Of a DNA stretch of 64,000 bases, positions 49,991-60,056 are shown in pieces. The notes under the pieces were generated by a model that was given only the letters and a program-made list of their open reading frames with translations, was not told where the DNA came from and did not search any database. Positions within the stretch are counted from its first letter, which is position 1; each line of letters opens with the position of its first letter. Origin of the DNA: Nannocystis pusilla (lineage in GTDB: Bacteria; Myxococcota_A; Polyangia; Nannocystales; Nannocystaceae); contig NZ_JAPNKE010000002.1 in NCBI RefSeq assembly GCF_026626665.1, positions 11,738,001 to 11,802,000 on the forward strand, given 5' to 3'. The translations under genes and the position numbers were made by a program.

Positions 49991-52900
49991 GTGCGATCGG
50001 CTGACGAGGTGCGGCGGTGGTTGACGGGCGCGATCGCGGAGCTCCTCGGCGCGCCGTCGCGGCGGATCGACGCGCGGGCGAGCTTTCGCAGCCACGGGCT
50101 CGATTCGGCGGCGGCGGCGGTCCTGGTGGCGCGGCTGTCGGCGTGGCTCGGCTCGTCGGTGCCGTTGACTGCGCTGTGGGAGCACCCGAGCGTCGTCGAG
50201 CTGGCGGCGCACCTGGCCGGCGAGGCGCGGCCGGAGGCCCAGGCGACGCGCGTGGCGGCGAGCGACGAGCCGGTGGCGATCGTCGGCCTGGCGTGCCGCT
50301 TCCCCGGCGGGGCGAGCTCGCCGGCGGCGCTGTGGCGATTGTTGACGGAAGAAGTCGACGCGATCGCACCGATCCCGCCGCACCGCCTCGACCTCGAGGC
50401 GCTGGCGCGGCTCGAGGCGGCGACCGGCGAGAGCACGGCCCGCGAGGGCGGCTTTTTCGCCGAGGTGGATGGGTTCGACCCGCTGTTCTTCGGGATGTCG
50501 CCGCGCGAGGCTGCCGTCTGCGATCCGCAGCAGCGGGTGGTGCTCGAGCTGGCCTGGGAGGCGCTCGAGGACGCGGGGGTGGTCCCGAGCTCGCGGGTCG
50601 GGTCGCCGACGGGGTGTTCGTCGGGGCGCTGTGGCATGACTTCGCGCTGCTGCTGGCGCGCGCGGGGCTGACGGCGATCGAGCAGCACACGGCGACGGGG
50701 CTGAGTCACGCGGTGATCGCCAACCGGGTGTCGTACGCGCTGGGGCTCGAGGGCCGAGCATGGCGGTCGACACCGCGTGCTCGGCGTCGCTGGTGGCGGT
50801 GCATCTGGCGTGCGAGAGCCTGCGCCGCGGCGAGTCGACTCTGGCGCTGGCGGGCGGGGTCAACCTGATCCTGGCGCCCGACAGCATGGTGCAGATGGCG
50901 AGGTTCGGGGCGCGCAGCCCGACGGGGCGCTGCCGCAGCTTCGACGCGGCCGGCGACGGCTACGTGCGCGCCGAGGGGCGGGGCTGGTGGTGCTGGAGCC
51001 GCTCGCGCGGGCGCTGGCGGCGGGGCGGCGGATCTACGGGCTCGTGCGCGGCAGCGCGGTCAACAACGACGGGCGCAGCAACGGGCTGACCGCCCCGAGC
51101 CCGCGGGCGCAGCGGGCGGTGCTGGCGGCCGCGTGCGCGCGCCGGGGTGGAGCCGGCGTCGATCGATTACGTGGAGGCCCACGGGACCGGGACGCGGCTC
51201 GGCGACCCGATCGAGGCGTCGGCGCTGGCAGCGGTGTACGGGCCCGGACGCGCGCAGGCGTTGCGGATCGGCTCGATCAAGACGAACATCGGCCACACGG
51301 AGGCGGCCGCGGGGATCGCCGGGCTGATGAAGACGGCGCTGGCGCTGCACCACGCGGCGCTGCCGGCGAACCTGCACTTTCGGACAGGCAATCCGGACAT
51401 CGACTTCGCGGCGCTGAAGCTGGCGGTGCAGGACCGCGGCGAGCCGTGGCCGGCGCGCGAGGGGCCGGCGCGCGCCGGGGTGAGCTCGTTCGGGTTCGGC
51501 GGGACGAATGCACACGCGGTGCTCGAGGCGGCGCCGCGGCCGGAGTCGATCGTGGCGCTGGCCGCCGGCAGTGCGGCGGAGCTGCAAGCGCGGGCGGCCG
51601 CAGCGGCGGCGCGGCTGGCAGCGTCGAGCGATGGGTCCGTGAACGTGAGTGAGGCGTCGCAGCGGACGGTCGCGGAGTCGAGCGATGGGTCCGCGGGCGT
51701 GAGCGAGGCGTCGCAGCGGGCGGTCGCGGAGTCGAGCGATGGGTCCGTGGGCGTGAGCGAGGCGTCGCAGCGAGCGGTCGCGGAGTCGAGTGATGGGTCT
51801 GCGGGCGCGAGCGAGGCGTCGCAGCGGGCGGTCGCGGAGTCGAGTGATGGGTCTGCGGGCGCGAGCGAGGCGTCGCAGCGGGCGGTCGCGGAGTCGAGTG
51901 ATGGGCCTGCGGGCGCGAGCGAGGCGTCGCAGCAGGCGGTCGCGGAGTCGAGTGATGGGCCTGCGGGCGCGAGCGAGGCGTCGCAGCAGGCGGTCGCGGG
52001 CCTGAGTGAGGTGGCTGCGGGGCCGAGCGACGGGGCGTTTCGGCTGGCGATCGCGGGGCGGGGCGGGGCGCTGCGCGAGGGCCTGGCGGCGTTCGGGCGC
52101 GGCGAGGCGGCGCCGGGGCTGGTGACCGGAGTGGCCGGGTCGCGGCGGCCGGTGCTGGTGTCTCGGGGCAGGGCGGGCAGTGGCTCGGGATGGGTCGCGC
52201 GCTGCTGGCACACTCGCCGGCGGCGCGGGCGGTGCTGCGGGCGTGCGAGCGCGAGGTCGCGGGGCAGGTCGGGTGGTCGCTGCTGGACGAGCTGGGGGCG
52301 TCGCCGCAGGCGTCGCGGCTGCGCGAGGCGGACGCGGTGCAGCCGCTGCTGTTCGCGGTGCAGGTGGCGATCGCGGCGGCCTGGCGGGCGCAGGGCGTGG
52401 TGCCGGCGGCGATCGTCGGTCACAGCGCGGGCGAGGTGGCGGCGGCCCACGTGGCGGGCGCGCTCGACCTCGCCGACGCGGTGCGCGTGATCTGCCTGCG
52501 CGGGCGCCTGACGCGGCGGATCGCCGGGCTCGGCGGGGTGATGTTGATCGAGCGGGCGGCGGCCGAGGTGGCGGCGCTCGTCGCCGAGTTCGCGGGGGTC
52601 ACGATCGCGGCCCACAACAGCCCGCAGGCGACCGTGGTGTCGGGCGATCGCGCGGGGCTCGAGCGGCTGGCGGAGCAGTGCCGGCGGGCGGAGATCCGTG
52701 CGCGCGGGTCGAGGCGGCCTACGCGGCCCACGGGCCGCAGGTGGAGCCGCTGCTCGACGAGCTGGTGGCGGGGCTCGAGGGCATCGTGGCGATGCCGACG
52801 CAGGTGCCGCTGGTGTCGACGGTCACCGGGGCGGCGATCGACGGCCGCGCGCTCGGAGCGAGCTACTGGGCCCGCAACCTGCGGGCGCCGGTGGCGTTCG

Positions 52901-55064
52901 CGGCGGCGATCGACGGGCTCTTGCGCGAGGGGGCCGACCTGTTCCTCGAGGCAGGTCCGCACCCGGTGCTGGCGCCGGCGCTGCAGCAGTGCCTGGCGCA
53001 CGCGGGGCGCGAGGGGCAGGCGATCGCGTCGATGCGCCGCGACGGGCCGGGGGCGGGCGAGCTGGGGACGGCGGCGGCGGCGTTGTGGACGCTCGGGGTG
53101 CGGGTGGCGGCGATCGATGGGCCGGGCGAGGAGGCAGGGTGGCGGTTCGTGGGGGCGCGGAGGCAGGCGCTGGGACGCGGCAGGTGCCGGTGGAGGCGCG
53201 AGAGGCAGGCGCGGGGACGCAGTTGACGGTGGGGGCGCGAGAGGCAGGCGTGGGGACGCAGTTGACGGTGGAGGCGCGAGAGGCAGGCGTGGGGACGCGG
53301 CTGGTGATGGAGGGCGTGGGGGCGTCGCGGCGGTGCGCGGTCCGGGTCTTCGAGGAGCCGGGCGACGGCGAGGCCGGGCCGTGGCTGTTGCCGGTCTCGG
53401 CGCACACCCGCGAGGCGCTGCGCGAGCGGGTGGCCGGGCTGGTGGCGGCGCTGACGGAGCCGGCGGGGCCGGGCCCGGGCGACCTGTGCCACTCGGCGGC
53501 GCTCGGGCGCGAGCACCTGGCGCACCGGATCGCGGTGGTCGCCGAGACGAGGGAAGGGCTGCGCGAGCGCCTGGCGGGCGCGCTGGCGAGCGGAGCCGAC
53601 GCGGGCGGGCCGGCCCTGCGCGCGCCGCGGGTGGCCCTGGTGTTCCCCGGGCAGGGCGGGGCGTGGGCAGGCATGGGCCGCGAGCTGCTGGCGGACGAGC
53701 CGGCGTTTCGCCGGGCGCTGTACGCCTGCGACGCGGCGCTCGGGCGCCACGCCGGCTTCTCGGTGGCGGAGGCGCTGGCCCGCGGCGAGGCGCCGGAGGA
53801 CGCGGCGCGGGTCCAGCCGCTGCTGTTCGCGGTGCAGGTGGCGCTGGCGCGCACGTGGGCGGCCTACGGGGTCGAGCCGGCGGCGGTCGTCGGTCACAGC
53901 ATGGGCGAGGTCGCGGCGGCGCACGTGGCCGGGGCGCTGAGCCTCGACGACGCGGCGCGCCTGATCGCCCGCCGCAGCCGCCTCATCGGCTCGCTCGCCG
54001 GGCGCGGGACGATGGCGCTGGTCGAGGCGACGCCGGCGGCGCTGGAGCTCGCGCTGGCCGGCCACGCCGGGGCCGTCAGCGTGGCGGCCCGCAACGGCCC
54101 GCGCAGCTTCCTGCTGGCCGGCGAGGCCGCGGCGCTGGCGGCGATCGTGGGCGAATTCCAGGCGAGCGGGGCGTTCGCGCGCCTCACGGGCCTGCCGTTC
54201 CCGATCCACTGCGCGCTGTCGCGCCCGATCGCGGGCGCGCTCGCCCACGACCTCGCCGGCGTGGCGCCGCAGCGCGGGCGCGTCCCGATCTACTCGACCC
54301 TGCTCGGGCGCCGGATCGACGGCGCCGAGATGGACGCCGACTACTGGCTGCGCCACGCGCTGGAGCCGGTGCGCTTCCACGAGCAGACGCGCGCGCTGCT
54401 CGACGACGGGATCGACGTGCTGCTCGAGGTCGGACCGCACCCGGTGCTGGCGCACGCGTGCGAGCAGACGATCGCCGAGCACGGGGCGCCGGCGCGGGTG
54501 CTGTCGTCGCTGCGCCGCGGCGGCGGCCGGGCGCACCTGCTCGAGGTGCTGGCGCGGCTGTACCAGCGGGGGCTGGCGGTCGCGTGGCCGGCGGTGCTGC
54601 GGGGCGCGGGCTCGATCGTGTCGCTGCCGACCTACCCGTTCCAGCGCCGGCGGCTGTGGCCCGCGGCGCTCTCGGGCGGGGAGACCGAGGTCGGGCCGGG
54701 GCGCGCGGAGGCGCCGGCGCAGCCCGAATTGGCGGCGCTGGCGGAGGCGCTGGCGAGAGAGCCGTCGACGCGGCAGATCGAGCGGTTCGTGCAGCTGGTG
54801 GCAGGCGAGCTGCTGGCGCTGGCCCCGGGGGCGCTGTCGCCGACGCTGTCGCTGCGGCGGCTGGGGCTCGACTCGCTGGGGGCGATGCGGCTGGGCAACC
54901 GGGTGCGCGAGGCGCTGCGGGTGGAGGCGCCGGCGCCGTTGTTCCTCGAGGACCGCAGCGTGGCCGCGCTGGCGCTGGCGCTGGCGGAGTCGGCAGCGCA
55001 GGGCCGCGGGCGCGTGGCGTCGGCGGGCGAGCTGGCGGCGGCGATGGAGGAGGAAGGGCTGTGA
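49991..55064 (+). CDS. Type I polyketide synthase, ACP-KS-AT-AT-ACP
   Basis: About 1690 residues, start GTG (VRSADEVRRWLTGAIAELLG). Order: ACP (HGLDSAAAAVL, about 1-75); KS (EPVAIVGLACRFPGG, Cys in DTACSASLVAVHL, His in VEAHGTGTRLGD and NIGHTEAAAG, about 90-515); AT1 (GHSAGEVAAAHVAGA, about 720-1050); AT2 (FPGQGGAWAGMG, GHSMGEVAAAHVAG, about 1215-1540); ACP (LGLDSLGAMRLGNRVRE, about 1590-1665). No KR, DH or ER. The motif that reads HAFH or YASH in most AT domains is YAAH in AT1 and IHCALSRP in AT2, so extender choice is unclear. Frameshifts near 50605, 50755, 50985, 51145, 52165 and 52700. It overlaps the NRPS gene by 4 bp. Confidence 0.85.
51624..52001. repeat. 54-bp minisatellite in the KS-AT linker
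   Basis: Seven direct repeats of exactly 54 bp (starts 51624, 51678, 51732, 51786, 51840, 51894, 51948), coding 18-residue units such as SSDGSAGASEASQRAVAE. The units differ at few bases, so the array looks recent. They lie in frame between the KS and AT1 domains. Confidence 0.85.
53151..53300. repeat. 39-bp minisatellite in the AT-AT linker
   Basis: Three regular 39-bp units start at 53192, 53231 and 53270, coding GTQLTVEAREAGV, and a degenerate unit lies at 53151. They separate AT1 from AT2 and keep the frame. Confidence 0.75.
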
Positions 55065-55390
55065 GCGCGACGATTCGGAGCGGTGATGGGGTGGCGGTGC
55101 CTGTGAGCGCGGGGACGCGGAGTGACGAATCGTCGGAGCGCGGAGACGGAGAGTTGTCCGTGAGTGCGGCGATTCGGACCGGTGAATCCGTGGTGCGGGA
55201 GGCTGCGAGCGCGGGGACGCGGAGTGACGAATCGTCGGAGCGCGGAGATGGAGAGTTGTCCGTGAGTGCGGCGATTCGGACCGGTGAATCCGTGGTGCAG
55301 GGGGCTGCGAGCGCGGGGATGCGGAGTGACGAATCGTCGGAGCGCGGAGACGGAGAGTTGTCCGTGAGTGCGGCGATTCGGAGCGAGGGG
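55061..55390. repeat. 102-bp tandem repeat at the NRPS N-terminus
   Basis: Units start at 55106, 55208 and 55310 (period exactly 102 bp), coding SAGTRSDESSERGDGELSVS then AAIRTGESVV. A half unit lies at the very start of the gene. It forms a hydrophilic extension before the C domain. Confidence 0.8.
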
Positions 55391-58300
55391 TCCGGGGCGA
55401 GCGCGGCGACGCTGGTCGGTGGATTGGTGGAGCGCGGGGTCCGGTTGTGGGCCGAGGGCGAGCAGCTGCGGCTGCGCGCGGAGCCGGGGGTGGTGACGCC
55501 GGCGGACCGCGAGGCGCTGCGCGCTGCCAAGGCCGAGGTGCTGGCGCTGCTGGCCGGACGCGCTGCGACGCCGATGTCGAGCGTGCAGCGCCGGCTGTGG
55601 TTCCTGACGCGCTTCGACGGCACGCGGCCGGCTTACTTGGTGACGCAGGCGTACGCTGCGCGGGCCGGTCGAGGCCGACGCGCTGGCGCGGGCGCTGGCG
55701 CGGGTGGTGGGCCGGCACGAGGCGCTGCGGGCGACCTTCGCCGAGCTCGACGGCTATCCGGTGCAGCTCGTGCTGCCCGCGTGGGCGCCGGCGTTGATGC
55801 GGCTGGAGATGGATGCGTCGGCGGACGACGCGGCGATCGCCGCGGCGGCCAGGACGCGCTGTGCCGGCCGTTCGCGCTCGATCGAGAGCCGCCGGTGCGC
55901 GCGTGCCTGATCGCCTGCGGGGCGGGGAGATCGATCCTCGCGCTGGCGTTCCACCACCTGGTGATCGACGGGGCCTCGCTGGCGCTGCTGGCCGGCGAGC
56001 TCGGGCCGCTGTACACCGCCGAGCTCGCGGGCGCGGAGGCGAGGGTGCCGGCGCCGGCGCTCGGCCACGCGGACTTCGTGGCGTGGGAGCGGCGGGTGCA
56101 CGCGGCCGCGGATTCGCTCGAGTTCTGGCGCGCGCGGCTGGCCGAGCTGCCGGTGGTCGAGCTGCCGCAAGACCGGCCGCGGCCGCCGCTGCAGAGCTAC
56201 CGCGGGCGTCAGCTCGGGTTCGGCCTGCCCGGCGAGGTCGAGCACGCGCTGCAGCGGGCGGCCGCGGACGCGGGGGGTGACCGCTTCGCGGCGCTGCTGG
56301 CGGTGTTCCTGGTGACGCTGCAGCGGCTGTGCCGGGCGCGTGACCTGGTGGTCGGCACGCCGCACGCGAACCGCGACGACCGGGGGATCGAGGGGCTGAT
56401 CGGCTGCCTGGTCAGCACCGTGGTGCTGCGGGTGGAGGTGGCGCGCGGGCTGTCGTTCCGCGAGCTGCTGCGCCGGGTCGACGCGGGCTGCCGCGAGGCG
56501 TTCGCCCACAAGGACGTGGGGTTCGAGCGGCTGGTCGAGCTGTCGGGCCAGCCGCGCGACCCGGCCCGCACGCCGCTGTTCTCGGTGTTCTTCGGGGCGC
56601 AAGGGCCCGCCGAGCCGCCGGCGCTGCCGGGCGTGGTCGCGGAGGCGTGGCCGTTCGACCCGGAGGTCGCGACCTTCGACCTCGAGTGCCAGTCCGTCAC
56701 CGGCCCGGGCGGCACGCGCGGGACGCTGACGTACACGACGGACCTGTTCGAGGCGGCGTTCGCGAGCCGCTTCGTCGAGGCGTTCGTGCAGCTGGCCGCA
56801 GGCCTGGCTGCTGCGCCGGCGGCGGCGATCGAGGCGGCGCCGATGCTCGACGAGCTGCGCGCCCGCGAGGTGGTGCTGGCCTACAACCGGACCGCGGCGC
56901 CGTTCCCCCGCGAATCGACGCTGCCGGCGCTGATCCGCGAGCAGGCCATGCGCACGCCGGAGGCGCCGGCCGTGACGCACGCGGGTCGGACGTGGCGCTA
57001 CGGCGAGCTCGCGGCCGAAGTGGAGGCGATCGCGGCGGGGCTGCGCGCGCGCGGGGTCGGCCCGGGGCAGATCGTGGCGGTCCTCGGCGAGCGCTCGGCG
57101 GAGCTGCTGGGTGCCCTGCTCGGGGTGCTGGCGGCCGGGGCGGCCTACCTGCCGCTCGACCCCGCGTTCCCCGAGGACCGGCTGCGCTTCATGATCGAGG
57201 ACAGCAGGGCGACTCTGGTGATTCGCGATGTCGAGACGCGGGCGGTGCCGGGCGAGGCACCGAGCGTGACCATCGCGGCGCTGTCCGCGGGCGCGGCGAA
57301 TCGGCACAGGCAGGGATCGATCGCCGAGCCGGTGAATCGTCGCAGGCTCGAATCTCGAGATGATTGTCCATACCGCGAATCCACGGAGGCGGCGAGTCGG
57401 CGTCTTCATGGATCGGCGGGGACGAATCATGAACCTGGCGAATCCGCCGTCGAGGCCGCGCCGAACCACGGCGGACCCGAGGATCCCGCGTACGTGCTTA
57501 CACCTCGGGCTCGACCGGCACGCCGAGGGTGGTGGTGCGCCACCGCAACCTGGTCAGCTGCCTGTCGGCGATGGCGCGCGGGCCGGGGATCGCCGCCGAC
57601 GACGTCCTGCTGTCGGTCACGACCTGGGGCTTCGATATCGCGGCGCTCGAGCTGTTCCTGCCGCTGACGCACGGGGCCCGGCTGGTGCTCGCCGACACCG
57701 CGGCGCTGGCCGACGGGGCGCAGCTGCAGGCGCTGCTGGCCGCGGAGGCGATCACCGTGATGCAGGCGACGCCGGCGACGTGGTCGCTGCTGGTGGCGTC
57801 CGGGTGGGCCGGCGACCGCAAGCTGCGGGCGCTGTGCGGCGGAGAGCACCCGCCGCGCGGGCTGGTCGACTGGCTGGCGTCGCGTTGCGCCGAGCTGTGG
57901 AACATGTACGGGCCGACCGAGACGACCATCTGGTCGACGCGCGCCTGCGGCCCGGCGACCCGATCACTCTCGGCCGACCGATCGAGAACACGCAGGTGTT
58001 CGTGCTCGACCCCGAGGGCCAGCCGCTTGGCCGGGGACGCCGGGCGAGCTGTGGATCGCCGGCGAGGGCGTGGCTGCGGGTTATTTGGGCCGCCCGGAGC
58101 TGACCGCGGCGCGGTTCGTCGAGCAGAACCCCGCGGGGCTGCTGCCGGCGCCGATCCGCTGCTACCGCACGGGCGACCTGGTGCGCCTGCGCGACGACGG
58201 CCAGCTCGAGTTCCTCGGGCGCCTCGACGATCAGGTGAAGATCCGCGGCCACCGCATCGAGATCGGGGAGATCGAGCACGCGCTCTCGCGCCACCCTGCG

Positions 58301-58885
58301 GTGCGCGAGGCGGCGGCGGCCCGCCCGGGGCCCGACGGGGAGCGCCAGTTGGTGGCGTTCGTGTGCGCGGCGAGCGGTGAGGTGGTGCGGACCGCCGAGC
58401 TGCTGGAGTCGCTGCGCCGCAGCCTGCCCGCGTACATGCTGCCGGCGCGGGTGGTGGTGCTGCCGGAGCTGCCGCGCACGCCGAACGGCAAGCTGCACCG
58501 CCAGTCGCTGCTGACGACGCGGATCGCCGAGGTCGCGTCCGAGGCCCGCTACGCGCCGCCGGCGGACGCGGTCGAGGCGGCGGTGGCGGAGCTGTTCGCG
58601 AAGCTGCCGGGCCGCGCGCCCGGCCGCGACGACGACTTCTTCGCGCTCGGCGGGCACTCGCTGCTGGCGGCGCGCCTGCTCTTCGCGGTCAAGCAGCGCC
58701 ATGGCGTGGCGCTGACGATGACCGCGCTGTTTCAGGCGCCGACGGTCGCAGGCCTGGCGAGCGCCATCAAGCTGGCGCGGCTGCGGGCCGCGGCCGCGAA
58801 CGGAGATCTCGATGCGCTGACGGCGATGCTCGCCGGGCTGCGCGAGGAGGAGGCGCACGAGCTGCTCGCGCGCCTCGATGCGTGA
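55061..58885 (+). CDS. Non-ribosomal peptide synthetase module, C-A-PCP (predicted glycine)
   Basis: About 1275 residues, GTG start overlapping the PKS stop (GTGA). Order: repeat-rich N-terminus (1-110), condensation domain (SVQRRLWFLTRFDG; active site HHLVIDGAS; about 155-590), adenylation domain (LTYTTDLFEAAF boundary, TWRYGELAAEVEAI, YTSGSTGTPR, GFDIAALELF, NMYGPTETTIW, YRTGDLVRL, NGKLHR) and PCP (FFALGGHSLLAARLLFAV). The residues aligned to the specificity code read D-I-L-Q-L-G-M-I-W-K, the known pattern for glycine. An insertion sits between motifs A2 and A3. Frameshifts near 55665, 55855, 57497, 57950 and 58035. It extends the PKS product by one residue. Confidence 0.85.
57288..57488. 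other. Low-complexity insertion in the adenylation domain
   Basis: About 190 bp between motif A2 (AYLPLDPAFPEDRLRF) and A3 (YTSGSTG) codes a hydrophilic Arg/Ser/Glu/Asn-rich stretch (for example RRRLESRDDCPYRESTEAAS) not expected in A domains. The DNA has GAATC at six places in about 170 bp and resembles the intergenic DNA of this window more than coding DNA. Confidence 0.6.
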
Positions 58886-58903
58886 GAACGAAACGAGACG
58901 AGC

Positions 58904-59839
58904 ATGGACCAGTCATTGTCGAACACCAAACAGGACCTGCTGCGCGCGCTGATCAAGAACCGCGAGCAGACGACCACCCGCGACGCGGCCGAGGTGCCCT
59001 CCAACATCGTGCAGTTCAAAACAGGGGCGCCCGGCGGGCCGTCGCTGTTCTTCTTCCCGGCGACCGACGGCGGAGCGTCGTACTTCCGCTACCTGGCGCC
59101 GCACCTGCCGGAGTCGGTGTCGCTGTACGGCTGCCAGGCGCCGGGCTTCGACGAGGAGCGCGAGCCGTTCGGCTCGGTCGAGGAGATCGCGGCCTACAAC
59201 CTCCGCCACATCCGCGCGATCCAGCCGCACGGGCCGTACTACATCGGCGGCTTCTGCATGGGCGGCCTGCCGTCGTACGAGGTGGCCTGCCAGCTGCAAG
59301 CGCAGGGCGAGGAGGTGGCGCTGCTGCTCAACGTGATGCCGGTGTTCCTGCGCCCGTGGGCCTGCCTGCCCGGCACCGACGCGCTGCAGCTGCGAGCGAT
59401 CGAGGACCACCTCTTCATCTTCGAACGGATGCTGGGGATCCACGTGGTATTGCCGATGGACCCGATCCGCGCGCTGGCCGAGGCGGACCGCTATTCGTTC
59501 GTGACGGCCTTCATGCGCGAGGCCGGCTTCCTCAAGAGCCCGGCGGAAGAGCACCTGTTCATGCACCGCATGAAGATGTACGAGGCGGGCCTGCGGGCGA
59601 TGCTCGGCTACAAGCCGGCCCGCACGTTCCAGGGCGAGATCGAGGTGATCGTGGTCGGCAAACCCGACCGCGGTGAGCTCGAGCTCGACCTCAATACGTC
59701 GTACACGTGCGCGCTGCGCAGCACGCCGCCCGAGCACGTCAAGTATCACCCGCTCGACGCCGACTCGGCGGCGATGTTCAGCGGCAGCGAACCCGACAGC
59801 GGACTCATCGCCCGCCGCATGGGCGAGTTCCTGCGGTGA
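58904..59839 (+). CDS. Stand-alone thioesterase-domain protein with Cys nucleophile
   Basis: Intact 311-residue alpha/beta hydrolase of the thioesterase family: LFFFPATDGGASYFRYLAPH, VSLYGCQAPGFDEEREPFGS, YIGGFCMGGLPSYEVA. The nucleophile elbow, usually GxSxG, is G-F-Cys118-M-G. The segment that normally carries the catalytic Asp (LLLLD) reads LLLNVMP, and no GDH-type His motif is evident; His282 is the nearest candidate. It follows the NRPS by 18 bp, and neither megasynthase has its own TE, so it probably releases or cyclises the product. Alternatively it is an editing type II thioesterase. Confidence 0.8.
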   Translation: MDQSLSNTKQDLLRALIKNREQTTTRDAAEVPSNIVQFKTGAPGGPSLFFFPATDGGASYFRYLAPHLPESVSLYGCQAPGFDEEREPFGSVEEIAAYNLRHIRAIQPHGPYYIGGFCMGGLPSYEVACQLQAQGEEVALLLNVMPVFLRPWACLPGTDALQLRAIEDHLFIFERMLGIHVVLPMDPIRALAEADRYSFVTAFMREAGFLKSPAEEHLFMHRMKMYEAGLRAMLGYKPARTFQGEIEVIVVGKPDRGELELDLNTSYTCALRSTPPEHVKYHPLDADSAAMFSGSEPDSGLIARRMGEFLR

Positions 59840-60056
59840 GGCGCAGGCGATTCGCAGCCGGCGGCACGGTCGGCTGCGAATCGCAATGGGTGGGTGCGTG
59901 ACGAGGCGGTGATGTCGTGCAGCGATTCGGCGCCCTGTCCTCGCAGGCTTCACCAGGCGACGCGTCGCCCGAGTCCGTACGCTCGCACCGAGCGATGGTT
60001 CGCATGCTTGGACCTGCGATGCTGAGCGTGCGGACCTTCGCGTCACCGGCGTCGAC

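Noticed and set aside
49390..50004. Small plus-strand gene upstream of the PKS
   Set aside because: No motif, biased composition and no ribosome site; equal ORFs exist on the other strand.
51624..52001. CRISPR array
   Set aside because: Direct head-to-tail repeats without unique spacers, inside an open frame.
51060..52615. Minus-strand ORFs with tandem repeats opposite the PKS
   Set aside because: They are the complement of the 54-bp minisatellite; the plus strand carries KS and AT motifs.
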